Shown: one piece after another, positions 11,055-22,040 of the stretch | Position numbering within the stretch: position 1 is the stretch's first letter | How the letters are laid out: the number at the start of each line of letters is the position of its first letter | From: Pyropia haitanensis | Lineage: Eukaryota > Rhodophyta > Bangiophyceae > Bangiales > Bangiaceae | Length of the DNA stretch: 64,000 bases | NCBI GenBank assembly: GCA_008729055.1 | Contig: SDUX01000009.1 | Location: 1 to 64,000, forward strand | Direction: 5' to 3' | Notes under the pieces: generated by a model | The model's database searches: none | What the model saw: the letters and a program-made list of their open reading frames with translations, nothing else | Told to the model about the DNA's origin: nothing | Made by a program: the position numbers and the translations under genes

Positions 11055-11203
11055 TCACGAGCGCGCCGCTTTCGGGTGGCTGCTGAGCGCCGGCGTCGTG
11101 TAGGACCGCGTCTTGTACACGTTGGGGGACGCCTTCCAGGCGGGCACGTCCGACATCAGCTCCGCCTCCCACGCCGCGCGTCGGCAGTGTCGCGCTACTG
11201 CCG
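11055..11203 (-). CDS. Probable last exon of a GRIM-19/NDUFA13-like complex I subunit
   Basis: Read on the minus strand, a pyrimidine-rich tract ending TTGTCAG (acceptor at 11204-11205) is followed by an exon of about 49 codons. It contains AAWEAELMSDVPAWKASPNV and a YKTRSYTTPAL tail. The pattern E-x-x-hydrophobic-M-x-D-V-P-x-W-K-x4-V-Y/F-x-T/S-x-R matches the C-terminal end of GRIM-19/NDUFA13, an inner-membrane subunit of mitochondrial NADH:ubiquinone oxidoreductase. The N-terminal exons, expected at higher coordinates with a membrane helix, could not be found by eye. An exon remnant or a chance match remains possible. Confidence 0.45.
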
Positions 11204-13379
11204 CTGACAAGGGGGCAGGTGGGGAAAAGGCGGGGTCGGTGGAGTCGGTGGACGCGGACGCGAGGCAACGCTCGGGTAGCGGCAGTCGATCATGCAAGAG
11301 TCTGTCGGCCGATTGTCGGACTTGATCGTTGGGTCAACGTCTGTGGGTCAATCGTGCCAATTTAACATTGCCAGTGCAGGATGGAATCGACATCTGTCCC
11401 GCCGGAGGGTGGGATATGAATGGAGACGCACTGTACTGCTTTTTTTTCCACATCCTCGTCGATACCCATATGCAAGGCAACCCTGGGCCACCTACGCCGG
11501 CCCTTCAACACCTTCGAGCTCACTTGCCCGGCAGGTACTACCCCCCCTCCGAGCCCAACAGCCCCTCCCCCCCACCTAGCGCACTATCCCTCCCTGCTCC
11601 CCCGCCCGGCAGCCCCCGCCCCCCTCTCGCCCGGGCGCCCCTCCCTCTGCCGCCCGCCCCCGCCGCCTAGCCGCCGGCCATCCTGCCCCCAGCTGTCCGA
11701 TCGCCGGCCTTCCTGCTCAGAAACCCCACCCCTTCCCTCCCTGCCGCCCTCGTGACCCTCGCCCGGCAGCCTTTCGAAACCGTGCCCGACCCCCCATGTC
11801 CCGTCCCCCCCACCTCCCCTTTTCACAGGTAGCCGGCTGCGCCGCTCCGCGCCGCCCGCCGCCTGGCAGTTTTCTGGGCACCGCCCCACCCCTACCGCCC
11901 TCGCAGCCGGGCGCGTCGCCCTCGCCGTCCCCGTGACCGCTACTGTCGCACACCCTTGACATGCGGGCGCCCCCTTCTACCGTCTCCGTGCCCCGTCCGC
12001 CGCCCCCTTTTCGCCGCATTCCGTCGCTACTGGCTGGCTGCCGCGCTCCCGAAGCTTCTTGTGCCGGGCTGCTGTCCATGCCTTTCGTGCTCTCCTCGTG
12101 CTAGCTGCGGCTCACCAGATGTTCTGTCTCCCGCCGGCCCCCGCCTCAGTATGGGAGTCCACGCCCACCCCCGGCCCCCGCCGCTTGTAGCTATCTGCTT
12201 TCCCCTCCGCTGCTCCCCCCGTGCCATCCAGGTGCGTAGCCCCCGCCGCCGTCGCCCCGTCAGGCAGCCGCCAACCCCCAGTGGACGAGGCAAGCGCTCT
12301 CGCCTCCCCCCACATGCCCCGCCCTCCGTCTTCCCCCTCGCCCGTTCTCATTCCACGCCGTCTTCCTGCCCCTATGCCGCCCCCCGCTCCGCCTCCCCTC
12401 TGGCTTTCAGCCGTCCGCCGCTTCTCCTTCGCTAGCAGCCGATAGATTGCCATATCTTCCCACAATTACATCACTGTGGCGGGCCGGCGCCCCTGGGAAT
12501 CTAGCGCCGTGGTTCGGGGCGGATGCTGCCAGCGTCTGCGGACTGTTCCCGGGGGTTAGGGCGGGGGCGGCCGACCGCAGGCAGGAGGTAACAGACATTG
12601 CGGTCTTGTGGCTGGCAGTGGCGCACGGAGGCGACACGGAGGCGTTTTGAGGCCTGGCGGCAACCTGCCGCGACAGTAGCCGAGGTCTGGGGGTAGCCGT
12701 GGCAGCGGCTGTGGTGACAGCGGCAGGGTGGCGGCGGCAGGCGGCCAGGGGCGGCTGATGGCGACAAGCAGCTCCGCAACGTGAAGTCGAGCGCAGCTTC
12801 CGGGGGAATGCAAGAAAAGCTGGCGCAAAGACGACGGAAAAGGCGCAAAGTACAGTGCGCATGAGCGGCAGCTGGGCCACGTGGACATGTCCTGACAAAG
12901 CTCGGTGGACGATTAGTGGTCCTGTTATGTATGTGGACCGGAGCAGGTGAAGTGGACCGGTACAGCGCATGCTCGGACGCTGTTGCTCGCTGCTGATCAG
13001 CATCTCCCAGGACAGCCAAACATAGCAACAGAGTGCGCTGCAAGTGGTAAGCAATCATCGATCGAACTTCATGGCCAGCACGTCGATGTGGGTCCCATCA
13101 CCACACCGCAAACGAGGGTATTCGCGCAAGGCCCGTGGCGACGGCGTGGCTGGAAAGCAGGGTTGGCAGATTCAATGCCAATTTCCTCTGGACGATTGAA
13201 TTCAATGCCAATTCAATGAATTGAACAACGTTGAATGGTTGAATACCTATACGATACAACAATCGTAATTGTCGCCTGGAGTGGCGGACTGTCGGGTGTG
13301 CTCCCGCTACTTCCTGCCACTTGACCGTGACCCGCCAACAGAGAGGTGCTGCGTCAATGGCTTGGCGAAAAGCCACAAG
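11204..13379. other. No confident gene
   Basis: Pyrimidine-rich plus strand from 11500 to 12440, mixed sequence from 12440 to 13380. Several open frames of 100-215 codons exist on both strands without recognisable domains. If 11055-11203 is a real terminal exon, its upstream exons should lie in this stretch on the minus strand. A short AT-rich patch at 13170-13260 carries copies of TTCAATGCCAATT. Confidence 0.4.
13195..13218. repeat. 24-bp direct repeat, copy 1
   Basis: ATTGAATTCAATGCCAATTC followed by AATG. A near-identical copy lies at 15290-15313, and a shorter relative (TTCAATGCCAATT) at about 13171-13183. The unit is itself an imperfect palindrome (TTGAATT...AATTCAA). Copies 1 and 2 bracket the 13.2-15.3 kb region in direct orientation. 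Confidence 0.6.
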
Positions 13380-13975
13380 TGTGAATATTTTTCTGTGTCA
13401 TGTCAACCTGGCGGCAGGGCGTCGTTGCATGAGCACTTCACGTGGCTTAACGGTGGGCGTGCATTTTGGATTTCCACATGGTAGCTTCTCTGGGTGAGGG
13501 CGCAGGTTCGGTTTCTGCGGTGTTCGTTGCTGTGCTAGACTGTACGCGACGGCCGGTCAAGGGTGAATGCGAATGGGGATGTATATGAATATTTCTCTGT
13601 GTCATTTGAACCTGGGGGCGGTGCGTTGTTGCATGAGCAGTTGACCTGGCTTAACGGTCGGCGTGCATTTTGGAATCTCACAAGAAGTGCTGCGGCAGCT
13701 GAGACCCGGAACGGCTCAGTAAGTTTGCGCGCTGGCCGTTGTCGACGCAGAGCCACCTCCGCCACACGCTCAGCGAGGTACTTCACTGTGTCGTTCGTCC
13801 TCGGCTTTCTGTATATGTCACCACACCTGACCCGGTGTGGGAGTATGCGACCGTGTGCTCTGACCGCAAGCGTGCCGTCCGCTCCTGGCGCAAAAAGGAA
13901 ATGACTTCCAACGTAACCTACCTCAACGTGACGATCGTAGATGAAAGCAGACGATACTTCCGGGAACAAAAATAG
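13380..13975 (+). pseudogene. Duplicated unknown coding-like segment, broken
   Basis: Two segments about 204 bp apart (13380-13478 and 13584-13682) are diverged copies of one another. Both translate to YFSVS-x2-PGG-x-A-x-LHE-x2-TWLNG-x-RAFW, so the similarity is maintained at protein level. The first runs into a stop at 13482-13484. The second continues to 13904 in one frame, while a different frame ending at 13975 gives another protein-like stretch (VWEYATVCSDRKRAVRSW). I do not recognise the family. It looks like a decayed repeat protein or an intron-containing gene of a mobile element. Confidence 0.35.
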
Positions 13976-14054
13976 AAGGTACAAGTCAGCAAAAGGAACG
14001 ACTCTCACAGAAAAGCAAATCCTCCGGAGCTACCCGCACTGCTTCCGCGTCACG

Positions 14055-15099
14055 TATCCGTCCGACCGCTAATTGCGACCACTCTGGCAAGATCTCGAAG
14101 ATCGACCATGCGCTTACAAAGTGGTGCACACCGTTGGACTCCTCTTGCCCTCCTGAGCACGAGGGTGTTCTTTTCTTCTTTTTTTGACGCGTTCATTTTG
14201 CTACCGGGACCTTTGTTTGTCGAAGGGGGGGCGCCTAATCGCGACCAGTGATTTCTCATAGGAAGGCCGCTTGTCCGTCCAGTGAAAGGGAAACAATTTC
14301 TTCAGTAATTCACTTGCAATAAGCCGGATGAGGTGCGCCCATCCAGTGAGTCGAGTGCCGACAACCTCGCGACCAGCACACATTCAACCAGTCTCGTGTT
14401 TCTTCTTGCAGCGCCAGTCGACTACCTGTGCTCTCCAAAACAAAACACCGAGGTACGCGCTCTTGCCCTTGGACGCGAGGTCCGCCATCAGCTTCCGCTG
14501 CTCCGGGGTGCGCTTGGTAGGTGGGGGGGGGGGGGGGGAGGAGTCCACCTCGGGTCCAGAGGGCTGGCGGGCGGCCCGGCCGCCGCGGGAAGACCTTTCG
14601 ACCATGACTGCCTGTCAGGGAACCGGCCGGAGAGTGCCCGTCACCCTCAGGAAGCCGGGCGTGGGTCCTGGTGGGGGCGAGTTGCCCCGGCGATGGCCGG
14701 GACGGTGTGGCAGGGAGGAGGAGGGCACCCTACGTTCTGCACGTCTGCCCGGCTGGGCAGGATATCGGCCAGATGGGTCATACACACCGGAATTGCAAGA
14801 TGTAATTTCTATGTGGCCCTTCTTCGGGGACGTCGCGTGGAGCACTTGAGGGGGCACAGCTCAGGCTGCTGACTGGCGTTTGCGCGCCTGCACATACGTT
14901 TGGGTAGCCCTCGACTTGGCGCGTCCAGTGGTATAAACATTTCTTGCCCAGCATTTTTCTTTAACAGCCTTTCTGGGGCGGGAAGGTGCCTGATGCCCCT
15001 TCTGTCGGTGTTAGAAAACCCGGTTTCATAGGAAAACACTGTGGAAATCGGGTGGTCGCAATTAGAGGTCGGTGGTCGCAATTTGCAGACGGACGGATA
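14055..15099. mobile_element. Non-autonomous DNA transposon with 28-bp terminal inverted repeats
   Basis: The left end (14055-14082) and the reverse complement of the right end (15072-15099) match at 25 of 28 positions, reading TATCCGTCCG and ending AATTGCGACCAC. If the outermost TA is a target duplication, the TIR begins TCCGTCCG, as in Tc1/mariner-like elements. A second, internal inverted pair (14235-14247 and 15053-15065, CTAATYGCGACCA) repeats the inner part of the TIR. The 1,045-bp body has no transposase-like reading frame, only a G16-type run near 14522 and short open frames. It is best read as a MITE-like or deletion derivative. Confidence 0.65.
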
Positions 15100-15765
15100 T
15101 GTTGCGTGCTTATTCAAGTCGACGGGGGACGCACGTTGAGTGGGCCCGCCCCCGACGAGCAGACAGTGCTCATGATCGCCACCGCGCCGCGTGGTGCTCG
15201 CAATTAAGCCTTGAGTGGATCTGAGTAGCAAGTCGTCCACGTTGCGCCACGTTTCGTGTTGAATTCAACCTGCCCTTTGCCGACCTTCATTGAATTTAAT
15301 GCCAATTCAACTTTGGTTTGGTTTGAATGAATCTCGAGGTGCCATCCCTGCTGGAAAGGCCGGAAAAACGCGGTTATTGGCGCGGGGCCCGAATCGACGG
15401 CACGTTGTTTCGCCAGAACTCTTTCTGCATGATTTCTTGAGCAAATGTGTGATTTCCTGTGAACGCCTCAATGTGACTTTGCGGTGCAAGATGTGACTTT
15501 GCGCAACTGCCTCTGTGGACGATGACGGTTTTTCTGTGCGGGAGAGACGGCTACGCGGGGGGAGGTCATCGGTTGGGGGCGGTGGCGGGAGCGGCGGTGA
15601 CTGCGGCGACTGTGGTGCGCAGGGGCGGTGGCGCTTGGGGGGGTGGGGGGAGGATGCTGGCGCGGTCTTGATGGAGGCTGCGAGGCGGGGAGGGGTGGGC
15701 GGCAGGCCAGGGCGGTGGGCGGGCGAGCGGAAAGAGGCAGGTTGTCGTGGGTGACTCAATCGACT
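15100..15765. other. No confident gene
   Basis: Sequence between the TIR element and the 3-prime end of the APC2 gene. It contains the second 24-bp direct repeat and, from 15,500, G-rich sequence that is probably the 3-prime flank of APC2. A 150-codon minus-strand frame (15307-15759) is Pro/Ser-rich with no motif and is not called. Confidence 0.5.
15290..15313. repeat. 24-bp direct repeat, copy 2
   Basis: ATTGAATTTAATGCCAATTC followed by AACT, differing from the 13195 copy at only a few positions. It lies in one of the few AT-richer patches of the window, about 190 bp to the right of the TIR element at 14055-15099. Confidence 0.6.
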
Positions 15766-16070
15766 CTACGTCCCCGCCGGTGCCAGCCGGTACACCCCCG
15801 CCACGACGATGAGCCCCCCCTCCTCAACGAGCCCGCCCAGCAGCTCCGACAGCTCGCCCACGCTCCGCTCGTACGGCGGGGACTGCACAAAGATGCCGAG
15901 GAGCTTGTGGATGCGCTCCAGCGGGAGGCCGCTCGCAAAGTTGGCGAGCGCCCCCTTAACATAGTTGGCCAGCACCGTCGTGCGGGCCGCGTAGGCGGTC
16001 GCGGCGGCCGCCGCCGCCGCCGCCTCGGACGCCTCCCCGTCTTCCTCCTCCTCTTCGACGGGGCCCACGC

Positions 16071-16114
<44 letters not shown>

Positions 16115-16669
16115 ACCGCGCCGTCGCCGTCGCCGCCGCAGTCGGGGGCGGGGGCGGGGCCGACGACGCCCGCCGGGGAGATGGCCAGCACCCGCGCCGC
16201 CGTCCACGGCGCGAGGGCGCGGCGCAGCGCGGGCACGCCGACGCCGAGCGCGGCGGCGAGCGCCCCGAGCGGCCACGACGGGCGGGTCTCCTCGGCGGCG
16301 GCGGCCGCCGCCGCCGCGGCCGCCGCCGGGGCGGCCGGCTCGCCAAACCGGCGGATAGCGGCGGCGGCGAGGAGGCCAACGTCGGCGGTGACGACGCGGC
16401 CGGCGGGCGTCTCGACGCGCACGCGCGCGACGCCCGCGTCGGGGTGCCACCGGAGGGTGCGCCCGCCGTGGCCAGCCGACCAGGCCGCCGCCCACGCCGC
16501 GGCGGCGCCGTCGAGGCCCGCCCACGCGAGGCAGGCCAGGTCGTCGACGCCGTCGGCGCCGGCGTCGCCCGCCACAGCCCCAGCCGCCAGGCCGGGCCAC
16601 GCGGTCGCTGACCGCACCAGCGGGTCGAGCCGCGGCGCGTCGGGTACCCGCATGGGCGCGCCGTGGGCG

Positions 16670-16716
<47 letters not shown>

Positions 16717-16978
16717 TGCCGCCGCCGCCGCCGCTGTGGCCCACTCCCGCGACGCCCGCGCGTCGGCGAGCATCACGCGCGCGGCGGCAACGGCGGGCGC
16801 CCCCCAGCGGGCGGCGAGGGCGGCCAGGCGGGCGGCCTCGAGCTCGAGGGCGGGCTCGAGCGTGTCCGCGAGCCGCGCCGCCAGCGCCGCCGTGTACGCG
16901 TCGAGGAGCGCCTCGGGCGGCAGCGCGACGGCGGTGATGGTGGCGAGGGCGTCGGCGCCCCACGGGTCGGGCGCCCCC

Positions 16979-17015
<37 letters not shown>

Positions 17016-18162
17016 CAATGGCGGCGGGGCCACCCGCCTCGCCACCGTCCGCGGCGGCGGCCGACGCGGCCGTAGCGCGGTGGCGGCGGCGGCGGCGGCG
17101 CCCCCCCGCCCCCCAACCCCCCCCCCCCACCCCCGACGCGGCGCTCCGCGGCCGCCGCCGGCGGGGCACCCACGCCGCGTACGCCGGCAGCCGGCGGTCG
17201 TCGAGGTCACTCCCGTCCGACGGGGACGGCGTCGAGTCGTCCTCGGCCTCCCCGTCGGCGCCCGTAAACGCCGCCGCCGCGGCGGTCGGCGGCGGCACGG
17301 CCGCCGATGAGCGGCGGCGGGCGCGGCCGCCGCCGCGGCCGCCGGCAGCGTCGGCGGCGCGCCCATCCCCCCCCCCGCCCCCCCGCCCCCCCCCGGGTGG
17401 CCGTGCAGCGCGGCGTACAGGCCCCCCCCCGCCCGCGCGTCGACCATCGCCGCCACCACCGCGCGCGCACAGTCTGGGCGGCGGCCGAGGTAGGCGCCGA
17501 CGGCGGCGAGGACCGAGCGGCGGAGCCCCCCCCCCACCCCCCCCCCACCCCCCACCGCCCCACCGCGGCGGTCGCCCAGCCGACGCGCACGGCGACCGCC
17601 ACGAGCGCCGCCGTCGGCGTGCCCGGGTGGAGGTGCGCCGCCGTAACGTCCGCGGCGGTGGCGGTGACGAGCGCGGCGCCGCCGTCGGTAAAGGCCGCGG
17701 CGGTGGCGAGGTCCCGCCACGCCCCCGACCGGGCGGGGAAGCCCGCCACGAGGCCGCCCGCCGCGGGCGTCAGCGTCGACACGACCGCAACCGCCGCCGC
17801 GCGCGCGGCGCGGGCGGTCCACGCCTCGGCAAGCGCCGCGCGGTCCGCGGCGGGGCGGGCGCCGGCCAGCCGGGGCGGGTGGGAGGTGAGCAGCGCCGCC
17901 AGCGCGGGCGCCACCGTCGCCGTGTGCCACGCCCACAGCGTCGGCAGCACCCGCCGGGCGCCGCTGTCGACGCCGCCGCCGCCGCCGCTGACGCCACCGC
18001 CGCCGCCGCCCGCCCCGAGCAGCCCGTCCACCGCCGCGGTGATGGCCGCCCGCACCAGCCCGTCCACCGCCGCGTCGAGCGCGGCGACCAGCCCCAGGTC
18101 GAGCGCCGTCGCCGCCGCCGCCGCCGCCCGCGCGGCGGCCACCTCCCGCACCGCCGCGTCGC

Positions 18163-18208
<46 letters not shown>

Positions 18209-18600
18209 CCCCCCCCCCGGCGGCGGTCAGCCCCCCCCCCCGGCGCACTGCCCCCCCCAACGGCAGCAGCCGGCGGCGGCAGGGCGTCATGGAGGATGGC
18301 CTGGAGGCCCGCGGTGACGGCGCCCCCCGCCGCCGCCCGCCGCGCGGCGGCGCGGAGCGCCAGCGCGTACGGCCCCGCCAGCCCGCCGCGTGGCACGTGC
18401 AGCGCCGCCTCGGTGGCGGCGAGGGAGCAGAGGCCCGCCGCGGCGGCGGTGGCGGCGGCGTCCAGCGCCGCCTCGGTCGCGGCGGCGGTCGGCCGGGGGG
18501 GGAGCGCCGCGAGCGCCGCGATCGTTGCCGCCGTTGCCGCCGCGGCGGTGGTGGCGGCGAGGGTGGTGGGGGGGGGGGGCGCAGCCGGGGGTGGATGCGC
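15766..18600 (-). CDS. APC2: Anaphase-promoting complex subunit 2 (APC2, cullin-like), divergent, alanine-rich
   Basis: APC2 is the cullin-type scaffold of the APC/C ubiquitin ligase, and its C-terminus docks the RING subunit APC11. In the frame running from 17298 to 15766 an acidic stretch and AAWVPRRRRP precede DPWGADALATITAVALPPEA, AYTAALAARLADTLE, LAARWGAP and ARVMLADARASREW. This matches the APC2 pattern of a D-P start, EYRxLLAxRLL, the LKxRFGE region and VMLxDxxxSxR. The last 70 residues (YVKGALANFAS, LPLERIHKLLGIF, VEEGGLIVVAGVYRL) match the winged-helix tail. Upstream, AAHLHPGTPTAALV and LRRSVLAAVGAYLGRRPDC correspond to the region before the cullin core. Frames switch at G runs near 17367-17394, 17526-17560 and 18207-18241. 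The 5-prime end is uncertain. Confidence 0.8.
16678..16740. repeat. (GCC)n / poly-alanine tract inside APC2
   Basis: About 20 GCC-type triplets in a row encode a run of roughly 20 alanines on the minus strand between the VMLADARASREW segment and the PMRVPDAPRLDPL segment. This is a slippage-prone insertion in the protein. Confidence 0.85.
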
Positions 18601-21600
18601 GCGCGGGGGGGGGTGGCAGGAGGGGTGGGGGGGGGCGTGGCGGCAGGGAGGCCGGGGGGGGGCATTGTTGGGGCTCGGGAAGGGGATGGGAACGGAGGGG
18701 GGGGGGGGGGGGGGGGGGGGTGGCGGCACGGGCTGGCCGTCACCCGCCCGTGGGAAGGATGGGGGCGGCAAAGCGGATGCGCCACCGGCGGACCAGCAGC
18801 AGCATAGCCTCGGAGACAAGAGGTGCACGGGATACGGGGTGACCACACGGACGGGGGGAAGCCGGTGGGCGGGATGACGACGCGCCGGTCGGCGAGGTGG
18901 CGGCGATGGCACCGCGGCGGCTTGGGTCGCGGGCGTCGACGGGCCCCCGACCGCCAAGCGGGCACATTCCTAATAATACACACACAAGTCAGTAGACGGC
19001 GGGCGTCAGGATGGCGGGTCAAGTTGAGACAAAGCCCGCACATTTCTACATGTCCTTATCGTCGCAGCGGACCTCCCTCGTCGCCGCCGCGGCAACGTCG
19101 CCACCGCGGCCGCCGTCGTTGGCCGCGGCGCGACCACGACCGCGGCCGCGGCGGCCGCGCGGCGGCGCGGTGCGTCTGCGCGCGGCGGCCCGCCGCGGCC
19201 GCCCGCGGCCCGTGTCCGTCTTGCGCACGGTAAGCGGCCGGGCGGTGGGCGGGGGGGGGGGGGGAGGGGACGGCGCGGCGGTGCCGGCCACCGCCGTGCC
19301 CGTCGCGGCCGTCGCGGCGCGGCCGCGGCGTCGGCCGCCCGTCGCTGGCCGGCGGAGGGGGGTGCGCGGCCGGGACCGTGGGGGGGGGGGCGCGCGCGCT
19401 GCGTTGGTGGGTGAGCGGGTGGGGGGGGCGCCCCGCCCGGCCACGCGCCGCGCCGTGTGCCGCCGCCACCGCGGCGGCCGCGCCCACCCGCGCGCGTGCT
19501 CCCGCGGCGGCGTCCCCCGCTGGCGGTCGCGGTCGTCTGGTGGCGGCGGGCAGACCCGCGGGTGTCCCGCGCCTCCCCCGTCCTCTGCTCACCCGCGCTG
19601 CCGCTCTCCCCGCTGGGTGGCCCCTTTCCGTCTGCTCTTCCCCTCGGTCGTCCGCCACGGGTGGGGGTGCCCGAGACGGCGCAGCCACCACGAGGATGTC
19701 GAGCGTGGCACGCCCGGCATGGACGCTGTGGATGCACGCGTGGGCGGACGTTGGGAGCGGGGGGGTAAGAGGGGGGGGTGAGCGGAGGGGGGGGGGGGGG
19801 GGGGAGGCAGGGACTGGGCAAGCGAAACGCGCCGCCGCGCCGGTGCCGCCGCCGGCGGTGCGCCGCCACCGGCGCCGCGGTCGCGGCCGCTGTCGCTGCC
19901 AATGCCGCCGCCGGCCGCTGCGGCCGCGCGTGTGGCGTGGCCAGCGTGGGGGGGGAGCTGCGCGCCGCCCGTTGGCGGCCGCGGCCGCGGCGGCCGCGTC
20001 GTCTGGTGGGCGCCGCGCCGCCGGCGGGCCGCGGCAGCGACGGGCGGTGGGCCGCGGCGGCGGTCGGCGCGCCGCGGCCGCGGCCGCCGCCGTCCCGCGG
20101 CGCTCCGCCCCCCACACGTACCCGCCCGTGGGCGCCACCGCCCGCTGCGGATGGACCCACTGGCGGCGGCGGGGGGGTGGCGGTAGGGTGGTGGGCGCTC
20201 TGTAGGGGGTGGTGGCGGCAGCGGGTGGTGGTGGCCGCTCTCGCCCTTTTATGCCGCTCTTGACAGTCGGGCGGGTGGGGGGGTTGCGGGGGGGGTCCGT
20301 CGCGGCCGCCCCCCGCGGCTCTCGTCCGCCCCTCTCTCGGCCTCGCCACCGGCCGCCGCGCATTGGGAACGGGAAGGGGGGGGGGGGGGGGGGGGGGGGT
20401 GGCGCCGCTGGTACCCATGACAGTGGGACGGGCGGCAGACGGCGCGTCGGCGTAGGAAAAGGAGCGCGCAGCTTGTGGGGGGGCGGCCAGAAACCCTGTT
20501 GCCGGTGCCCGCGGCGTGCCGCTACCCCCCATCGTCCCAGTCTCCCGCCGCCGCCGCGGGGTGGCCGCCCCCTGGTCGGCTGACGCGGCGGCGCCGACGG
20601 CGCCGCGCGGGTGGCGGCCCGCGGCTGCGGCGGCCCCGCCGTTGCGGCGTGCCGCGCCGGCCGCTGACGTGGCACGGGGGCGGTGGGTGGCCCAGCGGCG
20701 GCGGGGGGAGGAGGCGGCGGCGGCGGCGGCGGCGGCGGCGGGACACGGTGCGGTCCGTGCCCTCCCCTCTTTCGGCTCTGGGCAGACGAAATGCCCGCTG
20801 GGGGTGCTGGTTCTCGCCGCCCTTCTACTCTCGCCCGCCGGCACCGTCCCCCCCCCGCGGCGCCACCGCACGCGTGTAGGCCACCCGTGCCGGTGTTTCT
20901 TTGCCCCGACCGGCCGGGCCGTCGGTTCGCGCTTCGTGACGGTGGTGGCGGCGCCCGCGTGGTGGATGGGGGGGGAGGTTGTTGTTTGGGAGGGGGGTAG
21001 GGGGAAGGGGGGGGGGCGGCGGGGGGGAGGATCGCCACCACCGCGGCCCACGACTGTCAGTGCACGTTGGTGGCGGCGGGGGGGGCGGCAGCGGGCGGCG
21101 CCCATGCGTGGGGCGGGCGCCACCATGGGCGGGTGATGCCCATGAGGCGTGCGGGGCTCTGACGGCGAGGGGAGAGGGGCGCTGCAAGGAGAAAGGGGGG
21201 GACGGCGAGTTGCGACGCCGGCTGGGTCTCTGCCGTGGGACGGCGGCAGAGCCGCGGGGAGCGGGCGGACGAGCAGCGCCCGCGCCTCCCCCACCCCCCT
21301 GCGCCCCCGCGGTGGGCCGTGGCCGCCACCACCGTCGCCGCCGCCGCCGCCGCCGTCGCCGCCGCCGCTGCCGCTGCCGCGGGCGGCGCGACCCCCGCCG
21401 GCGACGGCGGGGCACGCCGCGGCGGGGAACGTGGTCAAAAGGCGCGTGCCGCCGCCGAGGGGGGCGGCGCGGCCCGCCGGGTGGCAAGCACCGTCGCACG
21501 CACGCGCCCGCCGCTCTGACTCCCCCCCCCCCCCCCCCCCACCCACGCTCCCCCCTCCCCCCTCCCCCCAACCCCTACCGCCTGTACGCAGCTGCGAGGA

Positions 21601-22040
21601 GCGGGTGGCGCGGTCGTTGGCGCTGCTCTGCCCGTCGGTGGAGGGCCCGCTCCCAAGCCGCCCCACCCCCCCGCCGGCGTCCTCCCCCGTGGACGCCTCC
21701 CACGCACCAGCCCCTCACCCGTGCGCCTCCGCCCGCGCCTTTTTGACCGCGGCGGGTGACCAGCCGGCCGCTGCTGCACCCGCGCCGCGCCTGCTACCGC
21801 GTGGCGCTTGCGCACCGCCGGGCGGGCGTCGCGCTCTTTTGGCCGCCGCCGCCGCGCTGTGCCCCGGGGGCGGCGCCGCCACCGGTCACGTCCCATAACC
21901 GGTCGACGGCCGAGCCGTCGTGCCACCGACGCTGGTCACACCCACCTTCTTTCCCGCCGTTTGCTCCTCCCCCCCCCCCCCCCCCTCCGCGTTCCCTCCT
22001 TGCCCGGCCGCCCATCCTCCCCACGCGCGCCGCGTCGAGG
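18601..22040. other. Low-complexity, extremely GC-rich stretch without a confident gene
   Basis: It contains the G25 run at 18696-18720, the G24 run at 20376-20399, C runs around 21524-21540 and 21971-21986 and many GCGGCC palindromes. Very long open frames exist on both strands, but they are Pro/Arg/Gly/Ala translations. Short stretches that could be exons are a minus-strand segment after TCCACAG near 19,730 reading VHAGRATLDILVVAAPS, and a minus-strand RGRGRG-type tail near 19,060-19,200. The 5-prime end of APC2 and the promoter of the secreted gene at 22041 must also lie here. Confidence 0.4.

Noticed and set aside
10233..11207. 324-codon plus-strand frame
   Set aside because: Low-complexity Gly/Arg/Pro; lies opposite the GRIM-19-like exon and has no motif.
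19056..21041. 661- and 886-codon minus-strand open frames at 19.0-21.7 kb
   Set aside because: Translations are Pro/Arg/Gly/Ala simple sequence with no conserved block; equally long frames exist on the opposite strand, so length reflects GC content.
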